A program made the position numbers and the translations under genes. DNA of 29,919 bases from Priapulus caudatus (Eukaryota > Priapulida > Priapulimorpha > Priapulimorphida > Priapulidae). The stretch spans positions 269,469 to 299,387 of the forward strand of contig NW_014577320.1 of the NCBI RefSeq assembly GCF_000485595.1, read 5' to 3'. This document shows positions 24,684 to 29,919 of this stretch, in pieces; the stretch's first letter is position 1; every line of letters begins with the position of its first letter. Below the pieces are notes generated by a model. That model searched no databases and was not told where the DNA came from. It saw only the letters and a program-made list of their open reading frames with translations.

Positions 24684-25308
24684 AGGCATAATAGGCCCAT
24701 TGATTATGCGATGTTGACGAATGCTAGAGTAACTGGCACCTTGTGTAGTTAATAAGTACATAACCTTATAGCCAAATGCTTATTAGTTTTTCCAATATCA
24801 CTGCTGGTTACATTACAAGCAAGACATTACAATCGGTTGTTGATATTCATTTACGTGCCGTAAATGTCATCCAGGAGTCGAGCGATGACGTAAACATTTT
24901 GTGCGGCCCGTATGTTTTGGACGCCAGATGAAATGGAGGTCTCAGCGGTGTAAACATGGAAATGGAGTAAAACACGTACTAATCACGGACGCACGTGGAC
25001 AGCCCTGACAAAAAGTTCCTTATTACGAGCGTCCGTGTTTACGAAATCACTGGTGATAGCATTGCGTACGGCCGAGCATGCGTGCGAAAATGTCCGGTGA
25101 ACTATAAATCTGTATCACACCCGCTTCGCAGGCAGCGGTTTGGAACTGTAAACAACTGATTTCAATTAGACATTTTTTAAGTAACCAGCAGTGATATTGG
25201 ACAAACTAATATGCGTTTGGATGTAAGGTTATGTACTTATTAACTACACAAGATGCCAGTTACTCTAGCATTCGTCAACATTGCATAATCAATGGGCCTA
25301 GTATGCCT
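24684..25308. mobile_element. 625-bp non-autonomous DNA transposon with 128-bp TIRs and TTAA target duplication
   Basis: The left TIR 24684-24811 begins AGGCATAATAGGCCCATTGA and the right TIR 25181-25308 is its reverse complement with roughly ten differences, ending TCAATGGGCCTAGTATGCCT. TTAA flanks both sides (24680-24683, 25309-25312). TTAA duplications are typical of piggyBac and Kolobok elements; the terminal bases do not let me choose. The interior (about 370 bp) has no long reading frame, so it depends on a transposase elsewhere. Confidence 0.88.
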
Positions 25309-25312
25309 TTAA

Positions 25313-25650
25313 TGGAACGGTGCAAATATATTGGAAGGAATTTCTTGCTTTGCTTAGAATGTTGGAAGGTGCAGACATTGTGCACTTTAACAGATTATGC
25401 TGTAGCATAGTACCTTTTGAAAATAAAAATCCGTCGCTAAAATTAAAACAATTATTTTTGTTTATAAATATTTTATAATAACAATATAAAAAAGTATTGG
25501 AGGTCCCTCAGCCTAATTATGTTTCAATTAAGCATTAGTTCGTGTGCAATCTTTTATTCAGTAATGTACACTAGAAAAGTACATTGTATAGAAATAGAAT
25601 TAGAATAAGACAGAATATGTAAATAGAGACTTGCATAAACATAACTATAG
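25313..25650. other. AT-rich spacer between the TTAA element and the minus-strand pseudogene
   Basis: No coding sequence is seen. On the minus strand an AATAAA (complement of TTTATT, 25553-25558) lies about 95 nt downstream of the last recognisable pseudogene codon and could serve as a poly(A) signal. Confidence 0.5.
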
Positions 25651-26222
25651 GAAATCACCTTCCTGATAGGACGAGATTTCTTTGCTCTGTTTTTACGTGT
25701 TCCACTTTTAATGGAGTTGTCAACGTAGCGATCAAAGGTCACATCTATTCTTTTGAAGAATCTCCCAGAAACAAGTACATTTTCAACAAATACATCAGCC
25801 AGATCTCCAAAGGCTTCAGCAGGCTTCCCTAGTGCAACAACTACAGCTTGGCCATCGATGACTAGGCAAGAATTGGACGGGTCAACGTTAATCTTCGATG
25901 GACAAATGACATCTGCAAGGATAGATTTTGAACCAGTTCTCAGACTACCGTCATTATTGGCAATACTTATCGGGATCTTCATCAACTCGTGCTGTAGTAC
26001 CTTTTGTAGGTCTACTTTTCGGCCTGCTTGGAAAGCTGTGATGAGTCGCTGCATTATTGTCCTATCCACCTTCAGGGTAGTTGCCTTTCCCTTCACGTCA
26101 CTATTGCTCGCTTCATATAGTGATTTGAATGTCAGTGGATTGGATTTCTGCAATTGATCTCTGAATTTGACAGTAGAGTTCACCAACCTTTCTTCAACAA
26201 AGGTGTCCACCCTCTCACGCAA
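25651..26222 (-). pseudogene. Pseudogene segment F: start of nuclease-like region
   Basis: It reads RERVDTFVEERLVN, NPLTFKSLYE, RTIMQRLITAFQAGRKVDLQ, GSLRTGSKSILADVICPSKI, SCLVIDGQAVVVALGKP, FGDLADVFVE and RIDVTFDRYVDNSIKSGTRK, then RPIRKVI. Similarity ends there. IDGQA plus FDRY..SIK..TR resembles the first acidic residue and the substrate-contact region of FEN-like nucleases. The rest of the fold is missing or lies behind an unseen intron (AAG|GTGATT could be a donor). Confidence 0.7.
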
Positions 26223-26715
26223 AGCAGGGACTCTTGGATTTCAGGGGTTGCAACGTCGTTGGTTGCAATGCTATGAAGGGATTCACTGGGATCATCAGCT
26301 GGTGTGAATACCTTGAATTGTCGCAGTACCTTTACGATATTGCTTTCATCTGAATTGTCCCTCTTGGTTCTGGCTGGTGTTGCTTCATTGTGGATAATTG
26401 CATTGTCCCCGACATTGAACATGTGCCGCGTTTGTGCCGATATTTGCGCCCTAAAATTGAATGAAAGGGTCCATCTCGTCAATGCAGTGTTCGTCTTGGT
26501 GATACCCACAATACCACCACCTCGTTTCCCAGTTCCATTTAACCACTCCTGGCTATGGTCAGGGTCGACCTGGTTAAACTTCCTGCCTGAACCCTTCACG
26601 ACAAAATTCCCCTTCCGGAATTCTTCTACAACTTTTGGGAGGTTTCTCATTTCTTAAAGATACACACATCCCCATCGAGCGTGGTTGGTGTGGTCATAGA
26701 TATACACAACACTAT
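26222..26715 (-). pseudogene. Pseudogene segment E
   Basis: After the duplication the sequence reads YDHTNHARWGCVYL, then an in-frame TAA (26654-26656), then EMRNLPKVVEEFRKGNFVVK, KFNQVDPDHSQEWLNGTGKR, GGGIVGITKTNTALTRWTLS and ATPEIQESLL. A further frame change follows at about 26222. Confidence 0.7.
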
Positions 26716-27265
26716 GGTGTGGTCATATTGATGAAAGTATGGTAGCATGTCCCGGAAGGCACTGAGGTGAAGTTCCCATAAGCCGTCTCTCTGAGCTCTC
26801 GTGAACCTGAGTAGGATGTTTACCATCTCGATATACTTCCACCAGAATTGGAAATTGTGACAAACTTGTCTGCTGTCGACAAATGCTGCTAGACTGTTCT
26901 GAAATCGAGATGATTCCACTACTGAGATTAGTGCTTCGTAGAAATACTGATGACTTGGGTTCGTCACTGCACCTATCAGTTTATTCAAATCAGGATCTTC
27001 GTCATCCAGATACGAGACTAACATACGATGCAAGATTTGCCAGAGAGCTTGCACTGTGAGTTCGTGAGCACGGATACCTTTCGCATAGGATGTGCCACCC
27101 ATCACCCTTTCGGCAGAATTTATCCCAAGTAACCCACTTTCCACCCAGACTTGGACCAATCCAGAGTCAGTCATGTGTTGCCCCAATACGTACCTTCAGG
27201 AGGTTCATTGATACATGCAATCCACCTAGCCTTCGTATCAACATTTGATACTCAGGAACCTCCCA
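26716..27265 (-). pseudogene. Pseudogene segment D
   Basis: The first part (27265-27190) reads LKWEVPEYQ...LGGLHVSMNLLKV. After a shift at the GGGG run near 27181-27184 it continues GQHMTDSGLVQVWVESGLLG, AHELTVQALW, FQFWWKYIEMVNILLRFTRA and QRDGLWELHLSAFRDMLPYF, then QYDHT. A 29-nt duplication at 26686-26727 breaks the frame. Confidence 0.65.
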
Positions 27266-27266
27266 T

Positions 27267-27821
27267 TTAAGCAGGGAAGAGTGCCTGATCCACTGTTAGG
27301 ACAGCATGCGTTTGGTCAAGTGCTTCCGCAACATGAATAACTCTTCTGACCACAGTATTCAATGTTGACAATTCATGAGCAGGTGCCTGAATGATTGGCA
27401 TGTACCCAACGATGGTTTTTGGAGGGTTTATTTTACTGTGCCTTTCATTGAATGCGGTCCAGGATGGCTTGGGTTCCTGGTTTTGGTGCACCAATAAGAA
27501 GGCTAGGTCTGCTGCTGATGCCTGTGATTTGGGTACATCAACACTGGGCTTCTTAAACATATCTACATTCACATTTGTCATTTTTGGTTCTGTTGAGCCA
27601 CTGGGGAAGTTGACAGGAATAACTGTCTCCAACGCATTGGGTACTTCAAGTGTGACTTTATCAGATGGCCTAATGTCTGCCAAAACGCTATCAAGAGCAA
27701 TCCCCCCGACAGGTCCCCTTTGCCATGCTGCGACTTGTGTTGCGTGGAAAGTGTTTTTTCCATCCAAGGTGGAATCATTGATATCTATGTTATCTGCTGA
27801 AAAGTGGGTGAATACAACTGA
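27267..27821 (-). pseudogene. Pseudogene segment C
   Basis: It continues VFTHFSADNIDINDSTLDGK, NTFHATQVAAWQRGP, SWTAFNERHSKINPPKTIVG, YMPIIQAPAHELSTLNTVVR and VLTVDQALF. Just after that a TAA ends the frame, while the +1 frame continues LKWEVPEYQMLIRRLGGLHV and on to SMNLLKV, so a small deletion or shift lies near 27265-27275. Confidence 0.7.
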
Positions 27822-28380
27822 CAACTGACCCCGTTTCCTGGTCCATACTATTTAAGGTTACCTCAGCTAAAGCAGTGTCAACACGTAGTATGTCTCTATA
27901 GCTAGCAATATGCCCAGCATTATAAAACATTTCTACAAGTGATTTTGATCTGGTAGCTTGATGCAGTGTAAGGCCAAGACCTACATGTTTCGGGGAGGTT
28001 TTCCTTTCCCCAGATACATTGAACACTATATCTTGGCCTATGCTGAGAACCCTAGACTGAACAACAGATTCTATCTTGTCAAATGTGTCTTCTACATCAT
28101 TTTCATCATTGGCCTCTTCTAAGAGTGTTTGACCACCAATCAGTAACCGAATGAACATGTATAAACTTGTGGGGACACAATCAATTGCTGCATTTTCGTT
28201 AACATCAACCCCTTTGAATTCTGATTGGGATTGTATATCACCACGGATCTTGAGTGCTACATGTACCATGGACAAAAACTCATCGTCACCCGATCGAAAT
28301 ATTGGGATTGTGTTGTCACAACTACCTTCAAATGATTTCAGTTTTGAAAGAGGAACATGACTAAATTTCTTTGGTACCAT
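27822..28380 (-). pseudogene. Pseudogene segment B
   Basis: It reads from MVPKKFSH through PTSLYMFIRLLIGG, SIGQDIVFN, KHVGLGLTLHQATRSKSLVE, FYNAGHIASYRDILRVDTAL and DQETGS. It loses frame at a 7-bp tandem duplication (CAACTGA twice, 27815-27828 on the + strand). Confidence 0.7.
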
Positions 28381-28387
28381 GACTGTC

Positions 28388-28613
28388 GCTCATATGGTGT
28401 ATGTCCCCAGTGTACTGCCGGAACGTACCCTGGGTACGGTCCGGTATACCAGGAACGTACCCTGGTAACTATTTGATAGGGTTAGGGAGTAGTTGTAGGC
28501 GACTCTCTAGATTCGTTAGTGGAGTAGGCGAGGTACGGTCCGGCATATTAGATGGTACCAGGGTACGTTCCGGTATACCGGACCGTACCCTGGGGGACAT
28601 AGACCCTCTCAGC
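28388..28613. mobile_element. 226-bp MITE inserted in the pseudogene, 9-bp target duplication
   Basis: ATGACTGTC occurs at 28379-28387 and 28614-28622, flanking the element. The termini are imperfect inverted repeats: left GCTCATATGGTGTATGTCCC, and the right end in complement GCTGAGAGGGTCTATGTCCC. Inside are repeated GGTACGGTCCGGTATACC and GGAACGTACCCTGG modules in both orientations. A 9-bp duplication suits the Mutator-like group. Element plus one duplication (235 bp) shifts the frame by one; without it segments A and B read on in the same frame through MVPKKFSH. Confidence 0.85.
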
Positions 28614-29419
28614 ATGACTGTCTTTCTATCAAAGTTTTCTTGGTCACGCAGGACAATAAAGTCATATACACCATCTAGAATGCTGGACAATCTGTCCTTG
28701 AAAGTTGCCAGGCGGCTAAGATATGATGCAGGAATCACAATCCCTGCTTCGCCAGCAAGATCTTCATACCTTTTTCGCACTTCTATGAGTTCAAGAACAT
28801 GTCCTCTGTCAGCTGATTGTCTAAGTTCCTGCGCCAACCACACCATCGCAAGGTCTACATATTTGTTTTCTGTCTTCGCTTTCTCTACATCACGAAAGAA
28901 TTTCTTCATACAGTTAGCATGGTATATTCCTTCTGCTGCCACAAGGTCTTTCACATCTGCAACGCGCACATGAACATTTTCATTATATTTTAATTTAGCT
29001 GCGGAAAGAATGTTTTCACTCATGTTCATTGTCCTTACACTACAGGTCGATTGTTTTGTTGTCGAATCCTGACAAAACATACAAAGTTTCCAGTCAATTG
29101 GCTTAGCACAGCTTCTTAGTGAATGCTTCCTTTGTGAATCAGTACCGGCTTGTTCATTGTTCATTTCACCCGATGGACACTTAGGGGCAACAATATTGGT
29201 ACGCCTTTGAAGTATAGCAATACTCTTCTTGTGAGTGAAGTCAGCATAACACGATTTATGCCAGACTAGATTTGGTACACTGTCTTGAGAATCACTGTAT
29301 GTGAGTTGCATTCTTCTGAGTTTCCAGGCCTTGTGGGGTTGCAGAAAACACATCGTCATTCTTTGCCTTGACAAATTATGCACTGATGAAGGGGGGGGGG
29401 GGTTGACAACGGGGTCCAT
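28614..29419 (-). pseudogene. Pseudogene segment A: N-terminal Cys/His region
   Basis: This open segment ends at KTVM, where the MITE is inserted; beyond that the frame reads transposon sequence until a stop at 28469. Visible motifs are LVWHKSCYADFTHKKSI, DWKLCMFCQ, VADVKDLVAAEGIYHANCMK and ELIEVRKRYEDLA. The proposed ATG at 29417-29419 precedes a Pro run coded by a 12-base homopolymer (29391-29402), so the true start is uncertain. Confidence 0.7.
29391..29402. repeat. G12 homopolymer
   Basis: Twelve G in a row fall within the first codons of the minus-strand segment A, where they encode a Pro run. The length is slippage-prone, so the frame upstream of it is uncertain. Confidence 0.9.
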
Positions 29420-29460
29420 TGTTGCATTTCTAAGTACATCTAGGTACCTTCTCTAATAAG

Positions 29461-29765
29461 GACCCTATTGCATGTGGAGTACCACAAGGCTCGATTTTGG
29501 GTCATGTTAATGATGATATATATATATATATATGTTATGTTATTTGTTCTGTCATGTTTGTGTTGATGTTATGTTATGTTATTCCAGAAAAGCTAAGTAT
29601 TTAAACACGGCATGTAAAAGATTACTAGTTTCTGCCCTAATTCAATGTTATTTTGACTATGCAAGAAGTATCTGGTACAGCAGTCTCACAAAGCGCACAA
29701 GGGCTAAGCTGCAAGTGTGTCAAAATAAAGCCATTAGATGTGTTCTCAACCTAGGTACTAGAGCA
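29461..29765 (+). pseudogene. Remnant of a non-LTR retrotransposon reverse transcriptase
   Basis: 29461-29502 reads DPIACGVPQGSILG, the conserved GVPQGS.LGP block of non-LTR reverse transcriptases, followed by HVNDDI, as if the segment between was deleted. After a TA-rich interruption, 29604-29765 in another frame reads NTACKRLLVSALIQCYFDYA, RSIWYSSLTKRTRAKLQVCQ and NKAIRCVLNLGTRA. These match the C-terminal region after the catalytic core (ALIQ.HFDY....WY..L.K..K.KLQ..QNK.IR.IL). The catalytic YxDD block is missing, so it is inactive. Confidence 0.8.
29516..29532. repeat. (TA)n microsatellite
   Basis: A short TA run inside the retrotransposon remnant, followed by TTATG-rich repeats (GTTATGTTAT) to about 29582. 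Confidence 0.85.
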
Positions 29766-29919
29766 CAGGCCCGTAGCCAGCTTTATATTGGGGGGGTTCG
29801 TTTTTCAATGTTGGCAATTTGCTCGGCAGGGGCGTGTACAGGATTTGCACCAGGGGGGTCTAAACGTAACCGAAAGTTGCGAGCACGCGAAGGGGGGGTC
29901 TGGGGCCCTCCCCCAGAAA
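29766..29919 (+). repeat. G-rich dispersed repeat, runs off the window
   Basis: It contains GCCCGTAGCCAGCTTTATAT, a GGGGGGG run with TTCG, CAGGGGCGTGTACAGGATTT and GGGGGGGTCTGGGGCCCTCC. Similar modules, reversed, occur at 13830-13937. It is a widespread type of non-coding repeat in marine invertebrate genomes, as far as I recall; the class is unknown. Confidence 0.5.

Larger units (their letters stand above)
25651..29419 (-). pseudogene. Decayed copy of a large uncharacterised Cys/His and nuclease-like protein family
   Basis: Six collinear open segments on the minus strand together resemble one intronless protein family of unknown function that I recall from cnidarian, mollusc, amphioxus and fish predictions. 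The N-terminal part has WHKSC.ADF, LCMFCQ and YHANCMKKF motifs spaced like zinc ligands. The middle has KH.GL..TLHQATRSK..V..F, LDGKNTFHATQ.A.WQ and SWT.FN.RHS. Later come LRAHELT.QALW-like, FNQVDPD.SQEWLNG and GGGIVGITKT. The C-terminal part has SCLVIDGQAVVVALGKP, FGDLADVFV and FDRY.D.SIK.GTR, which resembles the start of a FEN/PIN-type 5'-nuclease fold (inference). It is broken by an inserted MITE, several frameshifts and a stop, and it ends at RPIRKVI, before the HEEADTR-type C-terminal region I recall in relatives. The family is recalled from memory, not searched. Confidence 0.75.

Noticed and set aside
25753-26157. 134-codon open frame on the + strand
   Set aside because: It is the antisense shadow of pseudogene segment F, whose minus-strand translation has clear family motifs.
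26304-28360. Several + strand open frames (26304-26657, 27391-27828, 28151-28360)
   Set aside because: All mirror the minus-strand pseudogene segments and have no motifs of their own.
1-29919. CRISPR arrays, tRNA genes, rRNA genes
   Set aside because: No regularly spaced repeats with unique spacers, no tRNA A/B box cloverleaf and no rRNA sequence beyond the short snoRNA complements were seen; the content is eukaryotic.

Overview
The window is metazoan nuclear DNA. It carries one long, intron-rich protein gene on the + strand with consensus GT-AG introns, introns full of short inverted-repeat elements, and no operon-like packing. The repeat types (a (GTCCGT)n-containing family, MITEs, non-LTR remnants) suggest a marine invertebrate; I cannot name the species.

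1-24450: an importin-7/8 (IPO7, RanBP7) orthologue. I followed 24 coding exons from 1261 to the TGA at 23663-23665. They total 2954 nt, stay in one frame through every junction and give about 984 residues. With about 55 N-terminal residues missing (first exon or exons upstream of the window) this matches the roughly 1040 aa of IPO7. Exons too short for ordinary ORF finding were recovered at 10680-10725 (46 nt) and, as a probable alternative cassette, 21137-21175 (39 nt).

The introns host small nucleolar RNAs. Introns 1 and 4 hold two copies of a C/D-box snoRNA. Its two guides match adjacent stretches of 18S rRNA and predict 2'-O-methylation at the sites equivalent to human Am668 and Gm683. 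Introns 3 and 5 hold two copies of an H/ACA snoRNA whose first hairpin fits 18S rRNA. Introns 12 and 14 hold weaker C/D candidates. So the locus makes a nuclear import receptor (linked in the literature to ribosomal-protein import) and, from its introns, rRNA-modification guides.

7.6-11.1 kb: exon 6 and intron 6 recur in damaged form about 2.2 kb downstream. About 9.13-11.13 kb carries many small insertions relative to its own copies, which suggests unpolished long-read gap filling or a diverged duplication.

24.4-25.65 kb: the 3' UTR and poly(A) signal, then a 625-bp element with 128-bp terminal inverted repeats and TTAA target duplications.

25.65-29.42 kb (- strand): a decayed copy of a large uncharacterised protein family with Cys/His motifs near the N terminus and a start resembling a 5'-nuclease/PIN fold near the C terminus. 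It is broken by a 226-bp MITE with a 9-bp target duplication, by short duplications, frameshifts and a stop, and it is truncated. 29.43-29.92 kb: remnant of a non-LTR reverse transcriptase and a G-rich repeat.
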